Under the pieces are notes generated by a model. That model saw nothing but the letters and a program-made list of their open reading frames with translations. It had not been told where the DNA came from and did not search any database. From Clostridiales bacterium (GTDB taxonomy: Bacteria; Bacillota; Clostridia; Christensenellales; CAG-138): a DNA stretch of 34,200 nt. The stretch covers positions 1 to 34,200 of the forward strand of contig SVGX01000019.1 of NCBI GenBank assembly GCA_015056105.1, in the 5' to 3' direction. The position numbers were made by a program, and so were the translations under genes. Of this stretch, positions 23,256 through 31,156 are shown piece after piece. The number at the start of each line of letters is the position of its first letter. The stretch's first letter is position 1.

Positions 23256-23806
23256 GGTTTCGGTACCTCCCTTAATTCTTGTTCGTTATTTCGTATAAAT
23301 TCTGTGAGAAAGGATGTTACTTCCGGCGTGTCGAGCGGCACCTCACCGAGGATCGTCCGCACTTCGGAAGTATCGAGCGCATAGCCTTGACCGTCAAGGG
23401 TATGCGTATAACAAAACCGCAGCAGCGGGTTTGCCTGGATCAAAAGCACGATGGTATCCCATATGGCGCCAAGGGGCGGCCGGTCAATATGGCTGAGCCG
23501 ATATGTGCCCACCATTTTGGTGCCCTTCCCGGGCGTGCTTTCAAGGGTAAAACTGCCTTCACAGTTTTCACAGCCCGCCGCAAAAAGCGGAATACCGAGC
23601 CCCACCTTTCTTGTGGTACGGGTGGTAACAAACGGGCTCAACACCGCCGCCGCAAGCTCTTTTGACATGCCTGTGCCGTCATCCTCAATGGTGACGGTAA
23701 AGGTATCGCTTTGGCGGTCTTCGCAAAGGGCGATCGCGACTGTTTTCGCCCCGGCGCGAATGGAATTCTGGGCAAGGTCAAGAATATGGAGCGAGATCTC
23801 TTTCAC
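23252..23806 (-). CDS. HATPase-domain protein (histidine-kinase-like ATPase)
   Basis: The 184-residue protein carries a GHKL/HATPase_c fold: N-box LHILDLAQNSIRAGA (about 6-20), G1 EDDGTGMS (about 41-48), GLGIPL (69-74) and TPGKGT (about 88-93). It has no HisKA dimerisation domain and no sensor domain, so it is not a classical kinase. It lies between the PHP gene and the [2Fe-2S] gene with four-base overlaps on both sides. With the second HATPase, two DRTGG proteins and a sensory hydrogenase, it probably belongs to a signalling relay reporting hydrogen or redox state. No partner can be read directly. Confidence 0.85.
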   Translation of the reverse strand: MKEISLHILDLAQNSIRAGAKTVAIALCEDRQSDTFTVTIEDDGTGMSKELAAAVLSPFVTTRTTRKVGLGIPLFAAGCENCEGSFTLESTPGKGTKMVGTYRLSHIDRPPLGAIWDTIVLLIQANPLLRFCYTHTLDGQGYALDTSEVRTILGEVPLDTPEVTSFLTEFIRNNEQELREVPKP

Positions 23807-24516
23807 AGTTCAGGCTCCTCCTTCCCCAGCAAAAATGCTTTGATAAGACTTTCCGGCGTCAGCGCGGGAAGTTCCAGCGTGAGCGCATCTTCCGCCTCCC
23901 GGATATCGGAAAGGCAATGGGCATCGCTCGCGTGAAGGATCAGCTTTTCCCCGATCCCCGCCGGTGGACTGCCGAAGATCTCCACGGTTTCAAGCGGCAC
24001 ATCCGCCGGCAGCATGCCGAGAATGGGAAGAAGGCTGTTCGCGCCCTTGTTGATGTGGGCGGGAACCATCACACCGCCAAGGGCTTTCGCCGCTTCCGCC
24101 ACCTCAGCAATGGAAAGCCCGGATGCCGCAAGAAGAAGCCGCTCTTCCTCGCCGATGGGCTCATCCGTCTCACTGACAAAGATCTGTCTGCCGAAAAGCG
24201 AAGGCTTGTTCCGGATCCGCGGCTGCTGTTTTTCAATGAGTTCCCCCATGAAAAGGGCCGCTTCCGGCGTCGCAAAATAACAAAGAAGGTGGATATCCTC
24301 CCGGCTCGTGACCTCGATACCCGGCAGCACACAAAGGCCGTATTCCCGGCCTGCGGCGCAGGCAGCGGGCAGATTTTTTGCGCTGTTGTGGTCGGTAACG
24401 GCCACCGCATCAAGCCCTTTGAGCTTTGCCATACCCACGATATTCCACGGGGTCATGTCATCTTCCGCACAGGGGGAAAGACAGGAATGGATATGAAGAT
24501 CAAGGCGAAAGCGCAT
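23803..24516 (-). CDS. PHP-domain phosphoesterase
   Basis: The 237-residue protein has the polymerase/histidinol-phosphatase domain: LDLHIHSCLSPCAEDD (metal-binding HIH at 8-10), AVTDHNS (about 40-46), PGIEVTSREDIHLLCY (about 66-81), VPAHINKG and a late SDAHCL. These residues form a trinuclear metal site that hydrolyses phosphoesters. PHP proteins of this length are a regular part of DRTGG/HATPase hydrogenase clusters, where they may act on a phosphorylated protein or nucleotide signal. It starts two bases after the DRTGG stop and overlaps the HATPase by four. Confidence 0.9.
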   Translation of the reverse strand: MRFRLDLHIHSCLSPCAEDDMTPWNIVGMAKLKGLDAVAVTDHNSAKNLPAACAAGREYGLCVLPGIEVTSREDIHLLCYFATPEAALFMGELIEKQQPRIRNKPSLFGRQIFVSETDEPIGEEERLLLAASGLSIAEVAEAAKALGGVMVPAHINKGANSLLPILGMLPADVPLETVEIFGSPPAGIGEKLILHASDAHCLSDIREAEDALTLELPALTPESLIKAFLLGKEEPEL

Positions 24517-24518
24517 GT

Positions 24519-24854
24519 TCAGCGCACACCCAGCTCATAAAGCCTTCCCGAAAGTGTATATTCGGAAAGCGGACTCTGCAGAACGGGGATTCCCTCTTCC
24601 GTTGCTTTTTCAAGAACTTCCGGCTCCACAGCGCCGCCGTCGGCAACGATCACGCAGGCGAAATCATGAAGGCTTGCAACGGCGATCACGTTGATGTGAG
24701 TCTGCACGGTGATCCATGCCATGCCCGCATCGCCCTTCGCCATCACAACGCTCAGAAGATCGCACACGCAGCCGGATGTCACCTCCCGCAAAAGATCCGT
24801 TTCCGGGTTCAGGTGTTTGAGCGCAAGCGGTTTGAGAAGATCTGCAGCTGTCAT
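24519..24854 (-). CDS. DRTGG-domain protein
   Basis: The 111-residue protein starts at the ATG at 24854, preceded by AAAGGAGGAG. A longer reading to 25016 would overlap the hydrogenase-like gene and is rejected. The sequence LKPLALKHLNPETDLLREVTSGCVCDLLSVVMA, then AWITVQTHINVIAVASLHDFACVIVADG (in pieces) and EEGIPVLQSPLSEYTLSGRLYELG, matches the DRTGG domain of hydrogenase clusters. DRTGG domains are found beside CBS and regulatory modules and may bind a small ligand. It lies 14 bases after the hydrogenase-like gene. Confidence 0.85.
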   Translation of the reverse strand: MTAADLLKPLALKHLNPETDLLREVTSGCVCDLLSVVMAKGDAGMAWITVQTHINVIAVASLHDFACVIVADGGAVEPEVLEKATEEGIPVLQSPLSEYTLSGRLYELGVR

Positions 24855-24868
24855 GGTCGCTCCTCCTT

Positions 24869-26155
24869 TTATCGAAGGTTGGTAAGGTCTGCCATCTGCC
24901 GTGCAAGCTGTCCCACCTTTTCCTTCAGCTTGAACACGCAGTCCATCTCTTTTGCATAACCGAGCACGATATCCTCCGCCAGCGTTCTGCAGGTGGGGCT
25001 GCCGCAGGAACCGCAATCGAGCCCTTTGAATGTTTTTGTCAGTTCATCGATCCGATCCATCATGGCGATGGCTTCCGAAATGTCGTTGCTCAGCTTCAGC
25101 GTATCCCGGGGTTCCCAGGGCTGTTTGAACACATCTTCGCGCACGGGTGGGGGTTCGTAAGCGGATTCATCCGTCTCTTCCCGCATATGTTCCACCAGCT
25201 TTCGCATGGTGTTCTGGGCAACGAAGGCGTTTTCAAAGGTAAGCGGGCCGCCCACACAGCCGCCCTCACAGGCGGAGCCTTCGAAGAAAACAAGATCGTC
25301 AAGCTTGCCGTTCTCGATCTCTTCAAGGGCATAGATGACATTATGGATGCCATCCACCGAAAGGGTACTGCTGTTGTTGAGCGATGCGCACTCACCGCCG
25401 CCGCTGGCCCAGTTGACGCCGTGCCAGCTGGCATCCGGCTTTTTGACCAGATCTTCAGCGGTCTGCTGCCGCAGCTGGGAAGCAAGAAGGCCGTAGATAT
25501 CCTGGATGGCGATGGCACCGTCCACATACCGGCTTTTGCCGCTGTGGATGCTTGCCATCTTTGCCGGGCAGGGGGTGATAAAGAATGCGCCGATCTCTTC
25601 CATGGGCACGCCGTGCTTTTTGGAATACTCTTCCTTCGCCATCTTTCCCGCCAGTTCCTTGGGGGAAAGCACGTTTGCCACATTGGGCAGAAGCTCCGGG
25701 AAGCGCACCTGAATGAGTGCCACCACCGCGGGGCATGCGGAAGAGATGAGCGGCCGTGCCGTTGTGGTCTCCAGCAGTTTTCTGACTGCCGCACTGACAT
25801 AATCCGCTGCGCGGGCCACTTCAAACACGTCGTTGAAGCCGAGGGCAAGAAGAGCGTTCAGCACCCTGTCTGCGCTTGCCACATTGCGGAACTGCGCATA
25901 AAGTGTCGGCGCAGGCAGCGCAATGCGGTGTTTGTAGCGGAAGATCGCATTGATAGGATCCGTTTGGGCGACTTTTGCATTGTATGGGCAAATACGCACG
26001 CATACGCCGCAGTCGATGCATAACTCATACAGGATGCTGGCCTTGCCGTTGCGCACGCGGATGCATTCCATCGGGCAGCGTTTCAGGCAGGTGGTGCAGC
26101 CCACACATTTGTCTTTTTCCAGTTTTACGCTATGGTAGATCTTTTGCTTATCCAT
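24869..26155 (-). CDS. Sensory-type [FeFe]-hydrogenase-like iron-sulfur protein
   Basis: The 428-residue protein contains two N-terminal [4Fe-4S] motifs (CVGCTTCLKRCP; CIDCGVCVRICP; residues 17-56), a hydrogenase H-domain and a C-terminal four-cysteine Fe-S domain (LDCGSCGSPTC, 379-389). The H-cluster cysteines are present: C141 (SSACPA), C196 (TPCPAK), C296 and C300 (SACEGGC). The proton-transfer cysteine that normally precedes C141 (T-S-C-C-P) is alanine (A140), and the Met of the last motif is serine. Those substitutions define putative sensory (HydS, group D-like) hydrogenases, slow or tuned for H2 sensing. Its neighbours are ATPases, DRTGG and PHP proteins, supporting a sensor role. Confidence 0.88.
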   Translation of the reverse strand: MDKQKIYHSVKLEKDKCVGCTTCLKRCPMECIRVRNGKASILYELCIDCGVCVRICPYNAKVAQTDPINAIFRYKHRIALPAPTLYAQFRNVASADRVLNALLALGFNDVFEVARAADYVSAAVRKLLETTTARPLISSACPAVVALIQVRFPELLPNVANVLSPKELAGKMAKEEYSKKHGVPMEEIGAFFITPCPAKMASIHSGKSRYVDGAIAIQDIYGLLASQLRQQTAEDLVKKPDASWHGVNWASGGGECASLNNSSTLSVDGIHNVIYALEEIENGKLDDLVFFEGSACEGGCVGGPLTFENAFVAQNTMRKLVEHMREETDESAYEPPPVREDVFKQPWEPRDTLKLSNDISEAIAMMDRIDELTKTFKGLDCGSCGSPTCRTLAEDIVLGYAKEMDCVFKLKEKVGQLARQMADLTNLR

Positions 26156-26203
26156 AGATGCCTCCCAAACAGCGTATGCGGCATCGCCGCGGGAATAAAG
26201 GCG

Positions 26204-26644
26204 TTACATCAGTTTGAAGCCCATTCGAATGGTGGTGCCGACTCCGACTTCGGAGTTGATCTCAAAAGTATCGGAGCAGCGTTTCATATTCGGAAGGCCC
26301 ATGCCCGCGCCGAAGCCAAGCATGCGCACCTCCTCGGAAGCCGTGGAGTAGCCCTCCTGCATCGCAAGATCGATATCCGCGATACCGGGGCCGATATCCT
26401 CGGCGATCAGGTAGATCTGGTCCGGATAAACGACGATGGTCATACTGCCGCCAAGCGTGTGGATGGCAAGGTTGATCTCCGCCTCATAGGAGGCGATGGC
26501 CAGCCTTCTCACCACTTTGGAGTCCACGCCGAGGCGCTTGAGCATGTTCTTGTAAGAAGCGGAGATCTGGCCTGCAGCAGCAAAGTCTCCCTTCTCCACT
26601 CTGCGTGTTTCCCGGTAGGTCGTGGCTTTATCAGTCCGTTCCAT
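26204..26644 (-). CDS. Anti-sigma-factor-like ATPase (RsbW/RsbT-type HATPase)
   Basis: The 146-residue protein has a HATPase fold of the anti-sigma type: ASYEAEINLAIHTLGG (N-box), EDIGPGIADIDLAMQEGYS (G1), MLGFGAGMGLPNM (G2) and GVGTTIRM. It resembles RsbW/RsbT/SpoIIAB kinases, which phosphorylate a small antagonist protein. Here a partner antagonist is not encoded nearby, though DRTGG and PHP proteins are. Its start overlaps the upstream DRTGG stop by 14 bases. It is likely the kinase arm of an H2/redox signalling module; function inferred from context. Confidence 0.88.
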   Translation of the reverse strand: MERTDKATTYRETRRVEKGDFAAAGQISASYKNMLKRLGVDSKVVRRLAIASYEAEINLAIHTLGGSMTIVVYPDQIYLIAEDIGPGIADIDLAMQEGYSTASEEVRMLGFGAGMGLPNMKRCSDTFEINSEVGVGTTIRMGFKLM

Positions 26645-26993
26645 CCGTTCTTGCGCGTCCTTTCATGCCTTGTTTGTAAAGTTCGCCGCAGGCTTGAAAC
26701 ATGCTGAGCTCCGTTGACAGCAACGTGATGCCGTTTTCCTCTGCCGTTTGCAGGATCTCCGGCGTGGGGCGCTTGCCCCGCACAAACGCGATGGCCCGAA
26801 GGTCAAGGATCTGCGCTGTAAGCACGGTGTGTACCGTGCAGAGCCCGGAGATCAGAAGACGGTCCGCATCATTGCATACGAGTACATCGCTCATCATGTC
26901 GCTGGCGGCGGCATAGGGAATGTCCAAATCGAGATTTTGTTTGCCGCAGAGGATCTCCGCCTGCAAAACCTGCGCTATTTGGGAAAGTTTCAC
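26631..26993 (-). CDS. DRTGG-domain protein (first copy)
   Basis: The 120-residue protein (MKLSQIAQVLQAEILCG ... IPYAAASDMMSDVLVCND ... GLCTVHTVLTAQILDLRAIAFVRG) has the DRTGG-domain pattern. It is related to, but clearly diverged from, the second copy at 24519-24854. It starts 20 bases after nuoE and overlaps the HATPase gene. The repeat of DRTGG-HATPase units in one operon suggests an ancestral duplication. Ligand unknown. Confidence 0.85.
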   Translation of the reverse strand: MKLSQIAQVLQAEILCGKQNLDLDIPYAAASDMMSDVLVCNDADRLLISGLCTVHTVLTAQILDLRAIAFVRGKRPTPEILQTAEENGITLLSTELSMFQACGELYKQGMKGRARTDGTD

Positions 26994-27013
26994 GCGATGT
27001 GCTCCTTGCTTTT

Positions 27014-27502
27014 TCAGCCGACCTGGCGATATTTGTTGAGGATGCCCGGGATCTCTTCTGGGGTGACCTTGCCGTATACATCGTCATTGATCATCATGGC
27101 GGGGGCAAGGCCGCAGCAGCCGATGCAGCGGGTGGCATCAAGGGTGAAGTTGCCGTCATCGGTGGTCATGCCGGAGTCGATGCCAAGCTGTTTGACAAGC
27201 TCATCCATGACCTGCTGGGCGCCGCGGACGTAGCAGGCGGTACCAAGGCAAAGGCCGATGGCAAATTTACCCTTGGGCTGCAGGGTGAACTGGGAATAGA
27301 ACGTCGCGACACCATAGATGGTGGAGACGGGAACGCCGATCTTATCGGAGATATAATGCTGTACCTCTTCATCCACACAGCCGATGATTTCCTGTGCGTT
27401 CTGCATGATGGGCAGAAGGCCGCCGGGTTCATCTTTCCACTGCAGGATGACCTTGTCCAACTGCTCATACTGTTCTTTACGAGCGTCCTGTACATTGACC
27501 AT
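27014..27502 (-). CDS. nuoE: NuoE-like [2Fe-2S] subunit
   Basis: The 162-residue protein matches the 24-kDa (NuoE/HydC) subunit: SWLQ-type helices at the N-terminus (LPIMQNAQEIIGCVDEEV), STIYGVATFYSQFTL, and the four [2Fe-2S] cysteines in GLCLGTACYVRGAQ and ATRCIGCCGLAPAMMIND. It passes electrons between NuoF and the iron-sulfur partner. It is the first gene of the operon; a strong site AAGGAGGAAC precedes its ATG. The two halves of the NADH module (nuoE here, nuoF at the end) flank the signalling and sensory genes. Confidence 0.94.
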   Translation of the reverse strand: MVNVQDARKEQYEQLDKVILQWKDEPGGLLPIMQNAQEIIGCVDEEVQHYISDKIGVPVSTIYGVATFYSQFTLQPKGKFAIGLCLGTACYVRGAQQVMDELVKQLGIDSGMTTDDGNFTLDATRCIGCCGLAPAMMINDDVYGKVTPEEIPGILNKYRQVG

Positions 27503-27896
27503 AAGTCATGTTCCTCCTTGAATGAATTAAGTGACGACTGTTTATTGTTTAGGTTATTCCTTTGGAATCGTGCAGTATGTGCTTTTTTACAGGCTTTTTC
27601 TAAAATAAAAATAGTCCGTTATAAAAGCGGAAGCGGGAAATACGATGTTGACAGTTGATATTGGCGAAGATCGCTGTTCGTTGTTCGGCAAATCGGAAAA
27701 TTAAAAACATACAAAAGTCAATGCAGGTATGTCGGCACAGACTAAAGTCATTTTATATGATTTTAACACAAATTGTTGTGGATTAAAAGACAATCTTTTA
27801 TGAAAACGGTCACTTTTTTCACATTTCAGGCAACAAAGAGAAAGTGGGCAGCAGAGGCGACGACCGGCTGCCCTTGTTGAAAGTTTCATTCTGTTT
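27503..27896. other. 394-base AT-rich intergenic region
   Basis: This is the leader and promoter region of the NuoE operon (transcribed to the left) and the tail of the ygiQ gene. It contains no believable coding sequence. The clearest structure is an imperfect palindrome at 27761-27788 (TTTTAACACAA ... TTGTGGATTAAAA), with a nearby AAAAGA-CAA-TCTTTT repeat around 27785-27799. I could not assign a confident sigma-A promoter. The half-site order is opposite to that of Rex operators. Confidence 0.5.
27846..27873 (-). terminator. Probable terminator after ygiQ
   Basis: GGGCAGC and GCTGCCC (27846-27852 and 27867-27873) form a 7-bp stem with a 14-base loop. On the minus strand ACTTTCTCTTTG follows, a broken T-tract, so terminator strength is moderate. 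Confidence 0.5.
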
Positions 27897-29825
27897 TCAG
27901 CGTTTTTTCCCTGTTCGCCTATCGGTTTTGCCCTTTGTTCCCGGCTTCTGTTTTCCGGGATGCGGGTTCTTTTTTACCCCTTCCGGTTTCTTTGCGGGCG
28001 GCGGCTGCATCTTCGGCGGAACGAGTGCATTCTTTCCGAAACCGATCAGGTCTTCCCTGCCGGCTTTCAAAAGCGCTGCCCGGGCAAGATCGCGGTACTG
28101 GGGCAGGAAATACTGCATCAGTGCCCGCTGCATGGCCTTTTCGGCAGGATTTTTCGGTACATATACCTTTTCGCCGGTACGCGGATCAAAGCCCACATGG
28201 TACATGCAGGTGGAAAGCGTGCCGGGGGTAGGATAGAAATCCTGCACCTGCTCCGGCCGGTGACCGGTACGCTTCAGGTATTCCGCCAGCTCAATGGCAG
28301 CTTCAAGGTCGCTGCCCGGGTGAGAGGACATGAGATATGGTACGATATATTGTTCCTTCCCCATGTTGCGGTTGAGCTGCATATATTTCGCCACAAACCG
28401 CTCGTAAAGGGCGTTGGAAGGCTTGCCCATCAGCCGGAGAACCCTGTCCGAAACATGTTCCGGCGCCACCTTCAGCTGGCCGGAAACATGGTTTTTGATG
28501 AGCGCGCGCAGGAAGGCGTCGCTTTTATCGTACATCACATAATCGTAACGGATACCGGAGCGGACGAACACCTTCTTCACGCCGGGCACGGCGGAGAGCT
28601 TCTCAAGCAGCGCCACATAATCCCGATGGTCTACCTCAAGGTTTTTGCAGTGTTCAAAACCAAGGCACTGTTTATCCGGACAGACGCCGCTTTTAAGCTG
28701 TTTTTTGCAGGCAGGCTGTCTGAAATTCGCCGTGGGGCCTCCCACATCGTGAATGTTGCCCTTGAAGTCCGGCTGTTCTGTCAGTATTTTTGCTTCTTTG
28801 ATCAGTGAGGCATGGCTTCTTGCGCTGATGACTCTGCCCTGATGAAAGGTGAGTGCACAGAAGGAACATGCGCCGAAGCAGCCGCGGCAGGAGGTCAGAG
28901 AAAACCTGATCTCAAACAGCGCGGGAATCTCCTTCTGATAGGAAGGATGGGGCTGCCTTGTGTAAGGGAGCTCATACACCGCGTCGAGCTCTTCCGTTGT
29001 GAGAGGCGATGCAGGCGGGTTCACCACAAGGTAGCTGTCCCCGTGGGGCTGCACGAGCCGTTTGCCGCGGATGGAATCCTGCTCCCTGTACTGCGCCATG
29101 AAGGCGGAAGCATAGGCATTTTTATCCTTTGCCACGGTCTCATAGCTTTCGATGAGCTTGTATTCGTAGACCCGTTCCAGGGAATGGGTCATATAGGCGG
29201 TGCCGGGAATATAGGTGATATCGGAAGCCGCAAGGCCGCCCGCAAGGGCATCCGCCACCTCCACAATCTGCTTTTCACCCATGCCGTAAAGAAGAAGATC
29301 CGCTCCTGCATCGGAAAGGATGCTGCGGCGCACCTTATCATCCCAGTAATCGTAATGGGCAAAGCGGCGAAGGCTTGCTTCGATGCCGCCGATGATGACC
29401 GGCACACCGCGATATGCTTCCCGTGCGCGGTTGGCATACACGATGGTGGCCCGGTCGGGCCGCTTCCCCGCCTCGCCGCCCGGTGTATACGCATCGGAGG
29501 AGCGGCGTTTTTTTGCGGCGGTATAGTGATTCACCATGGAATCGATATTGCCGGCGCTGATGAGGAACGCAAGGCGCGGCTTTCCGAGGCGCCTGAAATC
29601 CTCCGCGCTGTGCCAGTCCGGCTGGGCGATGATGCCCACCGTGTAGCCGTGGCTTTCAAGCACCCGGCTGATGATGGCGGGGCCAAAGCTCGGATGATCC
29701 ACATACGCATCCCCGATGATGTACACAAAATCAAGCTGCGCAATGTCCCTTTCCCGAAGCTCCGCCGCGGTCATGGGCATAAAGCGCGATGTATCGATGT
29801 GCTTTTCCCTTGCTTTGTATGCCAT
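27897..29825 (-). CDS. YgiQ-family radical SAM protein
   Basis: The 642-residue protein matches YgiQ/UPF0313 radical SAM proteins. The N-terminal region has [22 protein letters not shown] and [21 protein letters not shown], the latter diagnostic. The radical SAM cluster motif CFGACSFC (within [18 protein letters not shown]) lies near residue 315, and [19 protein letters not shown] and [10 protein letters not shown] follow. The last roughly 45 residues are Lys/Pro-rich and look disordered, perhaps binding nucleic acid or a partner. The family's reaction is unknown. It is the last gene of a minus-strand series after the cupin (18-base gap). Confidence 0.92.
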   Translation of the reverse strand: MAYKAREKHIDTSRFMPMTAAELRERDIAQLDFVYIIGDAYVDHPSFGPAIISRVLESHGYTVGIIAQPDWHSAEDFRRLGKPRLAFLISAGNIDSMVNHYTAAKKRRSSDAYTPGGEAGKRPDRATIVYANRAREAYRGVPVIIGGIEASLRRFAHYDYWDDKVRRSILSDAGADLLLYGMGEKQIVEVADALAGGLAASDITYIPGTAYMTHSLERVYEYKLIESYETVAKDKNAYASAFMAQYREQDSIRGKRLVQPHGDSYLVVNPPASPLTTEELDAVYELPYTRQPHPSYQKEIPALFEIRFSLTSCRGCFGACSFCALTFHQGRVISARSHASLIKEAKILTEQPDFKGNIHDVGGPTANFRQPACKKQLKSGVCPDKQCLGFEHCKNLEVDHRDYVALLEKLSAVPGVKKVFVRSGIRYDYVMYDKSDAFLRALIKNHVSGQLKVAPEHVSDRVLRLMGKPSNALYERFVAKYMQLNRNMGKEQYIVPYLMSSHPGSDLEAAIELAEYLKRTGHRPEQVQDFYPTPGTLSTCMYHVGFDPRTGEKVYVPKNPAEKAMQRALMQYFLPQYRDLARAALLKAGREDLIGFGKNALVPPKMQPPPAKKPEGVKKNPHPGKQKPGTKGKTDRRTGKKR

Positions 29826-29843
29826 ACGCTCTCTTTCCGTTTC

Positions 29844-30176
29844 TTATTTGTGCTGCGGTACCACAGCAAAGAAGCAAAGATCCGTTTCCCCATCGTTGAT
29901 GAAGCTGTGCCTGTGTCCCTTTTCGCAGTAATGGCAAAGACCGGGCACAAGGCGCTCTTCCCCGTCATCGTAAAGCATTTTGCCGCTGCCTTCGAGCACG
30001 TAGATGATCTCGCTGGAGGTTTCATGGGCATGCATGCCGATGGAGGCACCGGGAATCAGCCTGCCGAAAAGGATGCGGTTGTTTTCATCGGTAATCATTT
30101 TGGCGCGGAATTCCTTCTCGCCGCCGTTGAAGTTTTTAAGGATGGTAACATCCGTTTTGTTGAAATCGATCAGCAT
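29844..30176 (-). CDS. Cupin-domain protein
   Basis: The 110-residue single cupin has motif 1 GMHAHETSSEIIYVLEGSG (two His and a Glu as metal ligands, about residues 46-64) and motif 2 GLCHYCEKGHRHSFIND (about 75-91). It is a small metal-binding beta-barrel, probably an isomerase, dioxygenase-like or ligand-binding protein; the substrate is unknown. It starts 23 bases after the DMT transporter and ends 18 bases before ygiQ. Confidence 0.87.
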   Translation of the reverse strand: MLIDFNKTDVTILKNFNGGEKEFRAKMITDENNRILFGRLIPGASIGMHAHETSSEIIYVLEGSGKMLYDDGEERLVPGLCHYCEKGHRHSFINDGETDLCFFAVVPQHK

Positions 30177-30199
30177 GGTGTTTTTCCTTTCTTAACAGA

Positions 30200-31093
30200 T
30201 CATGACAATTTCGTTTTCTGCTCCGCCCGGCGGTCAAAGAACGCATTGAGGGAAAGGCCGATCACGGCAAAGGCGCCGCCGATCCACTCCTGCAATGAGC
30301 TGCCGCTGCCCGAAAGCACATCCAGCATAAGTCCGGCAAAGATCTGCCCGATGAACAGGATGAGTGTGAGCCTGAAAGCAGACATACGGGGCGAAATATA
30401 GTTCTGCGCGCTGACGGTCACAATGCCCATCAGGCCGCCGGTAAACGCCCACAGGGGAAGGCCCTGCCAATTCGGCACCGGCGAAGCGCCGAGGGGAATG
30501 GAAATGAGCAGCACAAGAGCGGAAACAAGAAGTCCTACAGAATAATTATACCACGTGCTGACGAAAAGCGTTGTTCTTTTTGCAAGCAATGCATTGAAGA
30601 TCCTTGAAAACACAATGGCTACGCCGGTCAGCAAAGATAACAGAACCCCCAATGCATCTGCCTTTGTACCGTAAAGCATGGCTGCAATGCCAAGGGATGT
30701 GCATACAAGACCGATAAGTTTTGCCTTATCAAAGCGCTTTATGGGCATGCCCAACAGGCCGAACTGGTCTACTGCAAGGGAGGTCACCGTTTGCCCGAAA
30801 AGACTCAGCGCCACCATAGCGCTGACACTGATACCCCTTGCAAAGGCAAGGTTGTTGGTGACGACGGTAATGACACCGATTGCGCCGCCAAGAAACACCG
30901 CCGGTTGGATCCCTTCTATCGCAAACAGCTTTTCCTTGCGGGAAAGCGCGATGGCTGTTGTGGGGATAATGCCCACGATATGGATGAGCACCGTGGAAAA
31001 ATAGGGGCCGATGGCATTGGAAAGAGTCCCGTTTACCGGCGCCATTGCTGCAAACAGGACCGATGATAAAAAGGACAGAAGGTATTTCAGCAT
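30200..31093 (-). CDS. DMT-superfamily transporter (YdcZ/DUF606-like)
   Basis: The protein (about 297 residues) has ten hydrophobic helices in two repeats of five, the drug/metabolite transporter layout. Repeat 1 starts LLSFLSSVLFAAMAPVNGTLSNAIGP and repeat 2 starts near SLLTGVAIVFSRIFNALLAKRT. The start was set at ATG 31093; an upstream in-frame TTG at 31102 is possible, and neither has a good ribosome site. The hairpin at 31112-31139 sits between it and valS. Substrate unknown. Confidence 0.85.
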   Translation of the reverse strand: MLKYLLSFLSSVLFAAMAPVNGTLSNAIGPYFSTVLIHIVGIIPTTAIALSRKEKLFAIEGIQPAVFLGGAIGVITVVTNNLAFARGISVSAMVALSLFGQTVTSLAVDQFGLLGMPIKRFDKAKLIGLVCTSLGIAAMLYGTKADALGVLLSLLTGVAIVFSRIFNALLAKRTTLFVSTWYNYSVGLLVSALVLLISIPLGASPVPNWQGLPLWAFTGGLMGIVTVSAQNYISPRMSAFRLTLILFIGQIFAGLMLDVLSGSGSSLQEWIGGAFAVIGLSLNAFFDRRAEQKTKLS

Positions 31094-31111
31094 AATAACC
31101 AAGCGAAGGGG

Positions 31112-31139
31112 AGCCTTCCGCCCAAAGTGACGGAAGGCT
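31112..31139. other. Hairpin between valS and the DMT transporter
   Basis: AGCCTTCCG (31112-31120) and CGGAAGGCT (31131-31139) form a 9-bp perfect stem with a 10-base loop. Neither side has a T-run, so it is not a standard terminator. It may be an mRNA processing or stability element separating valS from the downstream genes. Confidence 0.55.
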
Positions 31140-31156
31140 TCCCTAAATAATTATGT

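Noticed and set aside
24855-25016. N-terminal extension of the second DRTGG protein
   Set aside because: It overlaps the hydrogenase-like gene and lacks a ribosome site; the ATG at 24854 with AAAGGAGGAG is preferred.
24869-26155. Calling the hydrogenase-like gene a catalytic HydA
   Set aside because: The proton-transfer Cys is Ala and the surrounding genes are regulatory, so a sensory type fits better.
27761-27788. Rex (NADH/NAD+) operator
   Set aside because: Rex sites run TTGTGAA...TTCACAA; here the half-sites are in the opposite order.
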